The notes under the pieces were generated by a model, which was given only the letters and a program-made list of their open reading frames with translations, was not told the origin of the DNA and ran no database searches. Positions 16,383 through 25,670 of a DNA stretch of 64,000 nucleotides are shown here, piece by piece. The translations under genes and the position numbers were made by a program. Numbering within the stretch: the first letter of the stretch is position 1; each line of letters begins with the position of its first letter. Origin of the DNA: JAOTZA01 sp965224065 (GTDB lineage: Bacteria; Acidobacteriota; Thermoanaerobaculia; Multivoradales; JAHEKO01); the NCBI GenBank assembly GCA_965224065.1, contig CBDCYF010000005.1, forward strand, positions 2,480,001-2,544,000, written 5' to 3'.

Positions 16383-18899
16383 TTAGTTGATGAGCTCGCC
16401 CTGGCCGTCGTCTTCTTCTTCGGCGCTCGGCTCTTCGCCACCGCCCTCGCGCTCGGCGAGCTTGGCTACCGCAACCAGGCGGTCCTCGCTCTCGAGATCC
16501 ATCAGCTTGACACCCTGCGTCGAGCGCCCGCTCACCCGCACGCCGGCGACGTCGGTGCGGATGATCTTGCCTTCCTGGGTAATCAGGATGAGACCCGCGG
16601 TCGGCAGAACCTGTTTGGCTCCGATCACCTGCCCGGTCTTTGCCGAGACCTTGAGGTTGATGATGCCCTTGCCGCCGCGCCCCTGGATACGGTACTGGCT
16701 GACCGGTGTGCGCTTGCCGATGGCGCGCTCGGCCACCGAAAGGACTTCTCCACCCTGCGGGTCGATGGCTTCCATCGACACCACCCGATCGTCTTTGCGC
16801 AAGCTGATCCCGCGTACCCCGCGAGTGGCCCGGCCCATCGGTCGTGCGTCGGCCTCGCGAAAGTGAATCGCGTAGCCCTGCGCGGTGGCCAACAGTACGG
16901 TCATATCGCTCTCGATCAAACGCACATCGAGAAGGCGGTCGCCTTCGACGATGTTGATACCGATAATGCCCCCGGCCCGTGGGTTCGAATAGGCCGACAA
17001 CGCGGTCTTTTTGACCGTGCCTTTTTCGGTTGCAAACAACAGATAGCGATCCTCCTCGAACTCCCGCACCGCGACCGTGGTGGCGATCTTCTCCTTGGGG
17101 TCGAGGTGCAGCAGGTTGATGATCGCCTTGCCCTTCGAGGCCGGCCCCATCTGCGGAATCTCGTGCACCTTGAGCCAGTACACCCGCCCTCTCTCGGTAA
17201 ACACCAGCACATAGCTGTGGGCCGAGGCCACATAGAGGTGCTCGACAAAATCGCCGTCCTTGGTGACCATGCCTTTCCGGCCCTTGCCACCACGATGCTG
17301 TGAGCGGTAGAGCGACAGCGGTGAGCGTTTGACGTATCCCGCACGGGTCACCGTGATCACCATGTCCTCGTCGGCGATCATGTCCTCGACCGTGATCTCG
17401 TGGGTCTCGGGGATGATCTCGGTCCGGCGCTCGTCGCCGTAGGTCTCCTTGATCTCCAATAGCTCCTTGCGGATCTCGTCGAGCACCAGGCGATCGGAGG
17501 CCAGGATGGCGCGGAGCTTTTCGATCCGGGCCATCAGCTCTTCATACTCCTCGACCACCTTCTCGCGCTCGAGTCCGGTGAGCTTCTGGAGTCGCATCTC
17601 CAGGATCGCTTGCGCCTGCGGCCGGCTCAAGCTGAATCCGGCCATCAGTCCCTCGCGCGCCTCGGCGGGCGTGCGGCTGGCCCGGATCGTGGCGATCACC
17701 TCGTCGAGCTGGTCGAGCGCCTTGAGGATCCCCTCGAGGATGTGGGCGCGCTCCTCGGCCTTGCGCAGATCGAAGCGTGTGCGGCGAATGACCACCGTCT
17801 TGCGGTGGTCGAGAAAGTGCTTGAGCAGGTCGAGGAGTGGCAGAACCCGCGGCTGGTTGTCGACGATCGCCAGCAGGATGATGCCGAAGGTCGTCTGCAT
17901 CGGGGTGAGCTTGTAGAGCTTGTTGAGGATGATCTCGGCGATCTCCCCACGCTTGACGTCGATCACCACCCGGATGCCGTCGCGATCGGATTCGTCCCGC
18001 AGATCCGAGACGCCTTCGATCCTCTTGTCCCGCACCAAATCGGCGATTCGCTCGAGCAACCGGGCCTTGTTGACCTGGTAGGGCAGCTCGGTCACCACGA
18101 TCGACTGTCTTTCGCTCTTGCCCTTTTTTTTGGTCTCGATCCGCGCGCGGGCCCGGACCTGGATCGTGCCGCGGCCGGTGCTATAGGCGGACTGGATCCC
18201 CTTGACACCGTGGATAAAGCCCCGGGTGGGGAAATCCGGACCCGGGATCGCCCGGATCGCTTCCGGAAGCGTGACGTCGGGGTTGTCGATCAGAAGCAGC
18301 AGACCGTCGACGACTTCGGACAGGTTGTGTGGTGGGATGTTGGTAGCCATGCCGACCGCGATACCCGAGGCCCCGTTGACCAGCAGGTTGGGGATCCTCG
18401 CCGGCAAAACCGTCGGCTCCTCGAGCGAGCCGTCGTAGTTGACCGACCAGTCGATGGTCTCCTTGTCGATGTCTTCACGCAGCATCTCCTGCGCCAGCTT
18501 GGTCAGCCGGACCTCGGTGTAGCGCATCGCCGCCGCGGAGTCCCCGTCGACCGAGCCAAAGTTGCCCTGGCCGTCGACCAGCGGATACCTCATCGAGAAA
18601 TCCTGCGCCATCCGCACGACCGTGTCGTAGATCGCCGAGTCCCCGTGTGGGTGGTATTTACCCATCACGTCGCCGACGATTCGAGCCGATTTCTTGTACG
18701 GCTTGTTCGCCGTGTTGCCGGTCTCCCACATGCCGTAGAGCACCCGGCGGTGAACCGGCTTCAACCCGTCGCGCACGTCGGGAAGCGCGCGCCCGACGAT
18801 CACGCTCATGGCGTAATCGATGTAGCTGCGCTTCATCTCGTCTTCGATGTCCACCTGAAAGGCGGGATCGAAGGGCAGGGTGCGGTCGTGCTCGCTCAT
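16383..18899 (-). CDS. gyrA: DNA gyrase subunit A
   Basis: 838 aa, ATG at 18899. The N-terminal cleavage domain includes YAMSVIVGRALPDVRDGLKPVHRR. The quinolone region has KYHPHGDSAIYDTVVRMAQ with the wild-type-like Ser and Asp of the drug pocket. The active-site tyrosine is in AAMRYTEVRL. The C-terminal beta-pinwheel contains the GyrA box-like QGRGGKGIINL and ends in an acidic tail. Together with GyrB it introduces negative supercoils. It follows gyrB by 33 nt on the same strand, so co-transcription is expected. Confidence 0.98.
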   Translation of the reverse strand: MSEHDRTLPFDPAFQVDIEDEMKRSYIDYAMSVIVGRALPDVRDGLKPVHRRVLYGMWETGNTANKPYKKSARIVGDVMGKYHPHGDSAIYDTVVRMAQDFSMRYPLVDGQGNFGSVDGDSAAAMRYTEVRLTKLAQEMLREDIDKETIDWSVNYDGSLEEPTVLPARIPNLLVNGASGIAVGMATNIPPHNLSEVVDGLLLLIDNPDVTLPEAIRAIPGPDFPTRGFIHGVKGIQSAYSTGRGTIQVRARARIETKKKGKSERQSIVVTELPYQVNKARLLERIADLVRDKRIEGVSDLRDESDRDGIRVVIDVKRGEIAEIILNKLYKLTPMQTTFGIILLAIVDNQPRVLPLLDLLKHFLDHRKTVVIRRTRFDLRKAEERAHILEGILKALDQLDEVIATIRASRTPAEAREGLMAGFSLSRPQAQAILEMRLQKLTGLEREKVVEEYEELMARIEKLRAILASDRLVLDEIRKELLEIKETYGDERRTEIIPETHEITVEDMIADEDMVITVTRAGYVKRSPLSLYRSQHRGGKGRKGMVTKDGDFVEHLYVASAHSYVLVFTERGRVYWLKVHEIPQMGPASKGKAIINLLHLDPKEKIATTVAVREFEEDRYLLFATEKGTVKKTALSAYSNPRAGGIIGINIVEGDRLLDVRLIESDMTVLLATAQGYAIHFREADARPMGRATRGVRGISLRKDDRVVSMEAIDPQGGEVLSVAERAIGKRTPVSQYRIQGRGGKGIINLKVSAKTGQVIGAKQVLPTAGLILITQEGKIIRTDVAGVRVSGRSTQGVKLMDLESEDRLVAVAKLAEREGGGEEPSAEEEDDGQGELIN

Positions 18900-18932
18900 A
18901 GAGTTCTTCTCTGCGCGTTTGGATGCCCGATC

Positions 18933-21353
18933 CTAGATATCGAGGTTGGTGACGTTGAGCGCGTTGTCCTCGATGAACTCGCGGCGTGGCTCGACCTTGT
19001 CCCCCATCAGGACGGTGAAGATCGCGTCGGCGCCGATCTCGTCGTCGATCCGGACCTGGAGTAGCCGCCGGCGCTCGGGATCCATCGTGGTCTCCCACAG
19101 TTGGTCGGCGTTCATCTCACCCAGACCCTTGTAGCGCTGGATGCTCAAGCCCCGCTTGGCCCCCGCGTAGAGGATTTCCAGGGCTTCATCGAGCGAGTCG
19201 GCCTCTTTTTTCTCGTCACCCTTTGCCAGGACAAAGCCCGAGCCCTGGAGCGCCGCCAGCCCGGCCTTGTTCTTGGACAGGGCGCGGTACTCGGCGGTCG
19301 ACAGCAGATCCCAACCGATCCGCGCGGCGCGCTCGACGCCGTCCCGGCGGCTGACAAAGGAGATGAAAGCCGTCCCGTGCTCCTCGTCCTCGCCCACCTC
19401 GACACGGTGAAAGCCCGAGGCCTCGATGATCTCGGCCACCTCTCGGACCCGCTGTCGATCGGCCAGGTCCTTTTTGTCGGCCAGGCCGCGGCTCAACGCC
19501 ACCCGCATGGCGTCGATGGGGACGCCGCGCGAGGAGAGCTTGTCGAGGTTGGTGCGGAAGGACTCGACCTTGTGAAGAAAAGAGGCCAATCGTTGGCCCT
19601 TGTAGCTTGCGCCGTTGCCGTTGTTCTCGAAGTCGAGCGCCCAGGCCTGCTGGATCCGCTGCACCTGGAACTCCTGGTACTCGGCGTCGTCCTTGAGGTA
19701 GGTGTGTTTGCGCCCCTCACTCACCTTGTAGAGCGGTGGCTGGGCAATGTACAGATAACCGCGCTCCACCGTCTCGCGCATCTGGCGAAAGAAAAACGTC
19801 AGGATCAGAGTGCGGATATGGCTGCCGTCGACATCGGCGTCGCACATGATGATCAGCTTGTGGTAGCGCAGCTTCGAGATGTCGAAGTCTTCCTTGCCGA
19901 TCCCGGTTCCCAGGGCCGAGATCAACGTCTTGATCTCATCCGAGGTGAGCATCTTGTCGAAGCGCGCCTTCTCCACGTTCAGGATCTTGCCCTTGAGCGG
20001 CAGGACCGCCTGAAACTTCCGGTCCCGCCCCTGTTTGGCGGTTCCACCGGCCGACTCTCCCTCGACGATAAACAGCTCGGCGAACTCCGGGTTGCGCTCC
20101 GAGCAATCGGCCAGCTTCCCCGGTAGGTTGGAGGCGTCGAGGGCGCCCTTTCGACGGGTGAGCTCGCGCGCCTTGCGGGCCGCCTCCCGCGCCCTGGCGG
20201 CGTCGACACACTTGGCGACCATCTTGCGCGCCACCCGCGGGTTCTCTTCCAGGTACGAGCCGAGCCGCTCGTTGATGACCTGTTCGACCCAGCCCTTGAC
20301 CTCGGAGGAGACCAGTTTGTCCTTGGTCTGGCTGGAGAATTTCGGGTCCAGGATCTTGACCGAGATGACCGCGGTGAGCCCTTCGCGGATATCGTCGCCG
20401 GTCAGATTCTCCTTCAGATTCTTGAGCAGTCCGCTGGCGTTGGCGTAGGCGTTGACGGTGCGGGTCAGCGCCGCCTTGAAACCCGACAGGTGAGTGCCGC
20501 CGTCGCGGTTCTTGATCGTGTTGGTGAAGCAGAAAAGCTGCTCCTGGTAGCCGTCGTTCCACTGCAGCGAGACTTCGATCCGCTCCTCGCCCTCGCCCGT
20601 GTCGCGTGTGTCCTCGAGCGCGATGGGCTTTTTGTGGAGTGTCGTCTTGTTGCGGTTCAGATGCTCGACAAAACTCTGGATGCCGCCGGCGTAGTTGAAG
20701 GTCGCTTGCTTGTCGTCGCGCTCGTCGGCCAGATCGATCCGGCTGCCGCGGTTGAGAAACGCCAGCTCGCGAAGACGCTGGGCGAGGGTCTCGTAGTGAA
20801 ACTCGCGGACGGCGAAGATCTCATTGTCCGGCCAGAAGCGGACCTTGGTTCCGGTTTTCTTGGACTTGCCCAGCGCCTTGACCGGCTCGTCCGGCAGCCC
20901 GCGGACATAGGACTGGTACCAGACTTGCCCGTCGCGCTTGATCTCGAGCTCCAGGCTCTCGGACAACGCGTTGACCACCGAGACGCCGACGCCGTGAAGC
21001 CCACCCGACACCTTGTAAGAGCTCGAGTCGAATTTGCCGCCCGAGTGGAGCTCGGTCATGATGACCTCGGCCGCCGAGCGGCCTTCGCCCTTGTGCTCAT
21101 CGACCGGGATGCCTCGCCCGTCGTCCTCGACGGTGACCGAGTTGTCGGTGTGGATCGTCACCGCGACCCGCGTCGCAAAACCCGCCTGGGCCTCATCGAT
21201 GGCGTTGTCCACCAGCTCGAAGACCATGTGGTGGAGACCCGATCCGTCGTCGGTGTCGCCGATGTACATCCCCGGTCGCTTGCGAACGGCCTCGAGCCCC
21301 TTGAGGACCTTGATGCTGTCGGCGGTGTAGCTGGCTGCTGTCGTGGTGGCCAC
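18933..21353 (-). CDS. gyrB: DNA gyrase subunit B
   Basis: 806 aa, ATG at 21353. GHKL ATPase motifs: ELVDNAIDEAQAG, DDGRGIPVD, GLHGVGVSVVNALS. Toprim motifs: EGESAGGTAKQGRDR and the DxD metal site DADVDGSHIRTL. Between them and the C-terminal GLSIQRYKGLGEMNADQLWETT there is an insertion of about 170 residues (roughly 560-730). This is typical of Gram-negative GyrB. A promoter candidate lies about 190 nt upstream, giving a long 5' leader. Confidence 0.98.
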   Translation of the reverse strand: MATTTAASYTADSIKVLKGLEAVRKRPGMYIGDTDDGSGLHHMVFELVDNAIDEAQAGFATRVAVTIHTDNSVTVEDDGRGIPVDEHKGEGRSAAEVIMTELHSGGKFDSSSYKVSGGLHGVGVSVVNALSESLELEIKRDGQVWYQSYVRGLPDEPVKALGKSKKTGTKVRFWPDNEIFAVREFHYETLAQRLRELAFLNRGSRIDLADERDDKQATFNYAGGIQSFVEHLNRNKTTLHKKPIALEDTRDTGEGEERIEVSLQWNDGYQEQLFCFTNTIKNRDGGTHLSGFKAALTRTVNAYANASGLLKNLKENLTGDDIREGLTAVISVKILDPKFSSQTKDKLVSSEVKGWVEQVINERLGSYLEENPRVARKMVAKCVDAARAREAARKARELTRRKGALDASNLPGKLADCSERNPEFAELFIVEGESAGGTAKQGRDRKFQAVLPLKGKILNVEKARFDKMLTSDEIKTLISALGTGIGKEDFDISKLRYHKLIIMCDADVDGSHIRTLILTFFFRQMRETVERGYLYIAQPPLYKVSEGRKHTYLKDDAEYQEFQVQRIQQAWALDFENNGNGASYKGQRLASFLHKVESFRTNLDKLSSRGVPIDAMRVALSRGLADKKDLADRQRVREVAEIIEASGFHRVEVGEDEEHGTAFISFVSRRDGVERAARIGWDLLSTAEYRALSKNKAGLAALQGSGFVLAKGDEKKEADSLDEALEILYAGAKRGLSIQRYKGLGEMNADQLWETTMDPERRRLLQVRIDDEIGADAIFTVLMGDKVEPRREFIEDNALNVTNLDI

Positions 21354-21551
21354 TATTCTCTTTGCTCCTCGTGTCTCCGGGCGCCCCTCGCGTCGGCGGT
21401 GAACGAGCCCTCTCGCGCCCCGATCGGCGCCTCGGATCCACTGTTTGAAGCCAGGGAAATCGGTCGATCCGTCGCGGCACGGTCGAGGGCCATTCAGCTC
21501 CTCTTTTGGGCCGAAACGGCGACCCGTGAGACGGTGCGCCGTCCAGCCAAA

Positions 21552-21579
21552 AGTATATCAGTTTGGCGCCTGTAAGCAA
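21552..21579 (-). promoter_or_regulatory. Putative gyrB promoter
   Basis: On the minus strand, TTGCTT (21579-21574) and TATACT (21557-21552) are separated by 16 nt, matching a sigma70-type promoter. The start site would fall near 21545, giving a leader of about 190 nt before gyrB. The -35 element overlaps an inverted repeat (21577-21600). Confidence 0.55.
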
Positions 21580-21600
21580 GGAGATAACCTCCTTGTTATC
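21577..21600. repeat. Overlapping inverted repeats at the gyrB -35 element
   Basis: CAAGGAG (21577-21583) pairs with CTCCTTG (21589-21595) around a 5-nt loop. Alternatively GATAAC (21583-21588) pairs with GTTATC (21595-21600). The two hairpins are mutually exclusive. The site lies between the recF stop and the putative gyrB -10, overlapping the -35. It may be an operator or a weak recF terminator; there is no U-tract. Confidence 0.5.
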
Positions 21601-21606
21601 AGGTGT

Positions 21607-22707
21607 TTAAACGGCGTTTTTTGAGGCCTTTTCCGCGCCGACCCGACCGCCGCTCATACCCCAAGTCTCGACCCCCCCGAGACGCTCCCAGACCCCGGGG
21701 TTCGCCGAGGTCAGAAACACTTGCCTCTGTCCGGCGAAGAGCGAAAACGCAGCGGCAAGACGGTCCGCGTCGAGCTCGGAGTCAAAGTCGTCCAGAAGAT
21801 AGACGGGATCGCGCCGGTAGCGGTCCAGGACCCGGCCGCGGGCGGCGCTCAGGATGAGACCCAGGAGCTTTTTTTCGCCGGCCGAGCCGACCCTCCTGGC
21901 CTCGCGGCCGGCCCAGCCCAGCTCCAGCTCGTCACGGTGCGGGCCGACCAAGACCCGGCCGGCCTCGAGCTCCGCTTCCCGCTGGGACGCCAGGGCACGG
22001 ACCAGGTCCTCGGTCGAGCCCGGGGAAACGCCTGCCGGCGAGGGCCGGTAGTCGATGGTGATCTCCGGTGCGTCGAGATCGTTTTCAGCCAACAGCTCGG
22101 CGACCGCCCGCCGAAGCTCCTCCACATAGCGGGCTCTTCGCCGGGCGAGCTCTGATCCGGTCTCGGCCAGCACTTGATTCCAGGCCTCGAGCCCGGTGTC
22201 TCTGCCGGTCTGGCGGCGCCGCAGGAGCTCTCGCTTCTGGTCCAGAGCCCGCCGGTAACGTCCCAGGACGGCAATCGCCCCGGGGCGGGTCCCGACGACC
22301 CCCTGATCCAGAAACCGCCGGCGCTCGGCCGGCGCTCCGGCGACCACCCGGCCGTCGGCGGAGCTCCAACTGACCACCGGCAACGGTGCCAGGTACTCGG
22401 AGAGCTTGGCCGGTTTGCCGTTGAGCTCCCGGTGGAGCTCGCTCCCGCTCCAGCCGGCGGCAAGATCGTAGCGCCCTCCCTGACGCTCGATTCGGCCGCT
22501 GACCGCCAGGGTTTCCTCGCCGTGACGGAGGCAATCACCCAGCGCGGCGGTTCGAAAGCTGCGCGTCGTGGCCAGAAAGTAGACCGCCTCGAGAAGGCTG
22601 GTCTTGCCGGCCCCGTTGGGGCCTACGAGCAGATGACAGCCGCCGCCGGGCTTCCAACCGGCGTCGGCGAGATTTCGAAACCCTCGAAAGACGATCTCTA
22701 CGAGCAG
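21607..22707 (-). CDS. recF: DNA replication/repair protein RecF, apparent CTG start
   Basis: 366 aa if started at the CTG at 22707, 1 nt after the dnaN stop. Walker A GPNGAGKT (residues 29-36) follows a typical RecF N-terminus (EIVFRGFRNL). The Walker B region LLDDFDSELD and the C-terminal TSANPGVW are present. The frame is open back to a stop at 22759-22761, but no ATG, GTG or TTG lies between that stop and Walker A. The first such codon (TTG at 22383) would remove the whole ATPase P-loop. A CTG start coupled to dnaN termination gives the normal family length. RecF binds gapped DNA with RecOR. A sequencing error at the start is the alternative. Confidence 0.9.
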   Translation of the reverse strand: MLVEIVFRGFRNLADAGWKPGGGCHLLVGPNGAGKTSLLEAVYFLATTRSFRTAALGDCLRHGEETLAVSGRIERQGGRYDLAAGWSGSELHRELNGKPAKLSEYLAPLPVVSWSSADGRVVAGAPAERRRFLDQGVVGTRPGAIAVLGRYRRALDQKRELLRRRQTGRDTGLEAWNQVLAETGSELARRRARYVEELRRAVAELLAENDLDAPEITIDYRPSPAGVSPGSTEDLVRALASQREAELEAGRVLVGPHRDELELGWAGREARRVGSAGEKKLLGLILSAARGRVLDRYRRDPVYLLDDFDSELDADRLAAAFSLFAGQRQVFLTSANPGVWERLGGVETWGMSGGRVGAEKASKNAV

Positions 22708-22708
22708 G

Positions 22709-23806
22709 TCAGATCCGCATCGGCATGATGACGCACAGATAGCGTCGATCCTTGCCGTCTACCGGGTGGCCGATGCACTGGGTGTTCTCGTCTTTGAGCT
22801 CCAGCTCCACCTGGTCGGTGTCGAGCGCGGCGAGAAACTGGCTCAGATAGTCGGGGTTCATCCCGACGTGGAATTCCTCACCCTGGTACTCGCAGCCCAC
22901 CTCCTCGACCGCTTCGCCGAGGTCCGGGTTGGCCGCCGAGACCACCAGTTGATCGGGCGACATCCGGAGCTTGACCGCGCGCGCGCGATCTCCGGTCAAC
23001 AGCGACACCCGATGGATCGCCTCGCCCAGGGCCTTGCGCTGGAACTTGGCCCGCTTGTCGTTGTCCTTGGCGATGACGCGCTCGTAGTCCGGGAAGGTGC
23101 CTTCGAGCATACGGCAGATGAGCTCGCGCTTGCCGAGGTTGAAGGACAGATGGTGCTCCCCTCGGCAGAAGGTCACGTTGCCGTCGTCCTCGAAGCGCTG
23201 TAGCTCCTGGAGCGCCTTGCGCGGCACCAGAACCCCGTCGCCCTCGCGGCTGCCTTCGATCTCGTTCTCGACCAGCGCCAGCCGATGGCCGTCGGTGGCC
23301 ACGATCTCGGCCGCCCCGTCCTTGAGCTTAAAGAGCGCTCCGTTGAGCTGAAACCGCGACTCCTCCGTGGACACCGCAAATATGATCTTGCCGATCATCC
23401 GCTTGAGCTCGCCAAACGGCAGCTCGATCTTCTGCTCTTCGCCCACGGTCGGCAGAGTCGGAAAATCGTCGGGCGCGAGCCCGTTGATCTTGAACCGGGA
23501 CTTGCCGGCGACGATCGAAAGACGTCGCTCGTCCTCCAAGACGAGCTGGACCTCGTCGCCGACCAGGCTGCGGATGATCTCCAAAAACTTGCGCGCCTGG
23601 ACCGCGATCCCGCCCTCACCCTCCACCTTGGCCTCGCACCAGGAAGTCAGCGAGACGTCGAGATCGGTGGAAGCCAGATGGAGTCGGTCCGAGTTGGCCG
23701 AAAGCAGAATGTGCGACAGCACGGGGATCGTGGTCCGTCGCTCGACGATCCCCTGCATGGGGCTCAACTCGGCGAGAAAATCAGCTCGTTTGATCCGCGC
23801 TTCCAT
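22709..23806 (-). CDS. dnaN: DNA polymerase III beta sliding clamp
   Basis: 365 aa, ATG at 23806. The three-domain clamp has recognisable segments: GIVERRTTIPVLSHIL, TDGHRLALVE in the hydrophobic pocket of domain II, TFPDYERVI, and the C-terminal YLCVIMPMRI (the family's conserved 'vMPmRl' ending). Clusters with dnaA upstream (281-nt spacer) and recF directly downstream, the standard origin order. Confidence 0.98.
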   Translation of the reverse strand: MEARIKRADFLAELSPMQGIVERRTTIPVLSHILLSANSDRLHLASTDLDVSLTSWCEAKVEGEGGIAVQARKFLEIIRSLVGDEVQLVLEDERRLSIVAGKSRFKINGLAPDDFPTLPTVGEEQKIELPFGELKRMIGKIIFAVSTEESRFQLNGALFKLKDGAAEIVATDGHRLALVENEIEGSREGDGVLVPRKALQELQRFEDDGNVTFCRGEHHLSFNLGKRELICRMLEGTFPDYERVIAKDNDKRAKFQRKALGEAIHRVSLLTGDRARAVKLRMSPDQLVVSAANPDLGEAVEEVGCEYQGEEFHVGMNPDYLSQFLAALDTDQVELELKDENTQCIGHPVDGKDRRYLCVIMPMRI

Positions 23807-24087
23807 GTTCTCTTCTCCGTCTGGGAATCTTCAAAATAACACAAATAGAAGTAGAGGTAGTGTGGGCCGGAACGACGGAAATCGCTTCAAGGTCCTGGTT
23901 GCAAAAGCGTTCGCCTTTCCGCATCCGGCGGACGGGGGCTGTGGAGGAGATGTGGAAATTCTGGGATGACCGAGTTCTCAGCAATCCGTCCACAGCTCTT
24001 CCGCAGAGGCTTCCGCATCGCTATCGCTAGTCGCCAGTCGCTAGATCGCTAACCAAACGCTCCCGGTCGTTTGACCCGTCGTGGTTG
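23807..24087. promoter_or_regulatory. dnaA-dnaN intergenic region with DnaA-box-like words
   Basis: 281 nt without a gene. It holds CTGTGGAGG (23939-23947), TGTGGAAAT (23951-23959, reverse complement ATTTCCACA) and GTCCACAG (23988-23995). Each shares the CCACA core of DnaA boxes but differs from TTATCCACA at two or more places. Several short CTAG/CGCTA repeats occur at 24018-24050. The dnaN promoter should be here, but none stands out. Confidence 0.4.
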
Positions 24088-25440
24088 CTAGCAGGACAGA
24101 CGGCGGGTGAGCAGCTCCAGCGTCCGGTCCAGATCGGGGTCCGAAGAGCGCTTCTGCTCGATCTGTTCCACCGAATACATCACCGTCGAGTGGTGCTTGT
24201 TGTTGAAGTGTTTTCCGATCTCCGGAAACGAGAGACCGGTGAGCTTTTTGCACAAATACATGGCAGCCTGGCGAGGAAAGACGATCTGCTGCGAGCTCTT
24301 GCGGCTCTTAATCTCGGTCACCTTGAGCCCGTAGTGGCTGGCAACTTCCCGGATGATCTGGGCCGGCGTCACCCGCTGGGCGTCGGCCGGCAGGATGTCC
24401 TTGAGCGTCTCCTCGGCCAGCTCGCGAGACAACGGCCGGCCGGTCAGCGAGGCAAAGGCCAGGACCCGGTTGAGGAGGCCCTCGAGCTCGCGAACATTGG
24501 AGCGAACCTGCTGCGCCACAAAATGCGCCACCTCGTCCGGCAGCTCCGCCCCTTCGGCCTCCGCCTTGCGACGCAGGATCGCCACCTTGGTCTCCAGATC
24601 GGGCGGCTGGATGTCGGCGATCAACCCCCACTCGAACCGGCTGCGCAGACGCTCTTCCAAGTCGGGGATGTTTCGCGGCGACGAGTCCGACGACAGGATG
24701 ATCTGTTTTTGTCCGGTGTAGAGCGTGTTGAAGGTGTGGAAAAACTCTTCCTGGGTGCGTTCCTTGTTGGCCAGAAACTGGACGTCGTCCACCAGGAGAA
24801 CGTCGATCGACCGGTAGCGCTCCCGAAAGACCGGCATCCGGTTGAAACGCAGCGAGCTGATCAAGTCGTTGACGAACTGCTCGGCGACCAGATACCTGAC
24901 GTTGAGATCGGGTCGGCTGGCGATGATCTGATGACCGATGGCGTGGAGCAGGTGGGTCTTCCCCAGCCCCACCCCGCCGTAGAGAAACAGCGGGTTGTAG
25001 CTTCGAAACGGCGCCGCGGCGACCGCCTGCGCGGCGGCGTGGGCAAATTGGTTGGAGCTGCCGACGACAAAGGTCTCGAAGACATAGCCCGGCGTAAGAC
25101 GGTGGCCCGCGGCCGTGCTTCCGGCGCTCGGTTCGGGGTGGGGCCGTAGACGGCGGCCCGGCTGGTTGTCCGACGCCGGTTCGCGGTCTCCTGCCCCCGG
25201 CTCATCGAGCGAGAAGAGCACCTCCACCGCCGGACCGCTCAGATCGGCGATTGCCCGGTCGACCGTCGGCCGATAGCTTGATTCGAGCGTGCGCAGAAAA
25301 CGCGGGTCGGGAGCCACCAGCACGAGACGGTCCCCGGCCTCCGAGCCCACCTTGAGCGGCTGGATCCAGGTCGAGAATTCCTCCGGGTCCAGCTCGGTCT
25401 CGAGCTGTCTACGAAGACGATTCCACAGCGACTCGGGCAT
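24088..25440 (-). CDS. dnaA: Chromosomal replication initiator DnaA
   Basis: 450 aa from the ATG at 25440; the frame is open further upstream, but domain I (ESLWNRLRRQLETELDPEEFSTWIQPL) starts here. The linker domain II is Pro/Gly-rich (about residues 80-112). The AAA+ domain has YGGVGLGKTHLLHAIGH (Walker A about 155-162), LLVDDVQFL (Walker B), and a sensor region around QKQIILSSDSSP. The C-terminal helix-turn-helix HHSTVMYSVEQIE is the DnaA-box-binding signature. DnaA-box-like words lie both directly upstream and between dnaA and dnaN, consistent with autoregulation and origin function. Confidence 0.98.
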   Translation of the reverse strand: MPESLWNRLRRQLETELDPEEFSTWIQPLKVGSEAGDRLVLVAPDPRFLRTLESSYRPTVDRAIADLSGPAVEVLFSLDEPGAGDREPASDNQPGRRLRPHPEPSAGSTAAGHRLTPGYVFETFVVGSSNQFAHAAAQAVAAAPFRSYNPLFLYGGVGLGKTHLLHAIGHQIIASRPDLNVRYLVAEQFVNDLISSLRFNRMPVFRERYRSIDVLLVDDVQFLANKERTQEEFFHTFNTLYTGQKQIILSSDSSPRNIPDLEERLRSRFEWGLIADIQPPDLETKVAILRRKAEAEGAELPDEVAHFVAQQVRSNVRELEGLLNRVLAFASLTGRPLSRELAEETLKDILPADAQRVTPAQIIREVASHYGLKVTEIKSRKSSQQIVFPRQAAMYLCKKLTGLSFPEIGKHFNNKHHSTVMYSVEQIEQKRSSDPDLDRTLELLTRRLSC

Positions 25441-25560
25441 TCGAGAGGTACAGCAACAGCTTCTTTCCACAGCTTTTCCACAGGCTGTGGAGGAAGAATC
25501 GGCCGAGAAAACCGCGCTGAGAGGACCTGTAATCTCAACGAGGGGCGGCGATGATAGCAC
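25441..25560. other. Putative oriC segment: DnaA-box cluster upstream of dnaA
   Basis: Close-set DnaA-box-like 9-mers: CTTTCCACA (25463-25471), TTTTCCACA (25474-25482, one mismatch to TTATCCACA) and TGTGGAGGA (25486-25494, opposite strand). They lie between dnaA and the point where gene polarity changes. I see no clear AT-rich unwinding element. The origin could also use the dnaA-dnaN spacer. Confidence 0.5.
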
Positions 25561-25642
25561 AGCGCCGACGGGTGACAAGACCGGGTAGAGAACTCGGCCG
25601 GGGCCAAAGAGCCGGGGAGAGCTCGGCGGCCGGGCCGAAAAT
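25561..25642. other. Spacer between DnaA boxes and the sigma54 promoter
   Basis: 82 nt of GC-rich sequence with no gene. Together with its neighbours it fills the 507-nt gap between dnaA and mutY. Nothing recognisable beyond short CGGCC-rich repeats. Confidence 0.3.
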
Positions 25643-25659
25643 TGGCACGCTCATTGCTT
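25643..25659 (+). promoter_or_regulatory. Sigma54 (RpoN) promoter
   Basis: TGGCACGCTCATTGCTT matches the -24/-12 consensus TGGCACG-N4-TTGCW at every fixed position. It points rightward, with transcription expected from about 25670. The next gene is mutY, 290 nt downstream, but a strongly folding segment lies in between. No enhancer-binding-protein gene is in the window. Confidence 0.75.
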
Positions 25660-25670
25660 GTTACAGAAGT

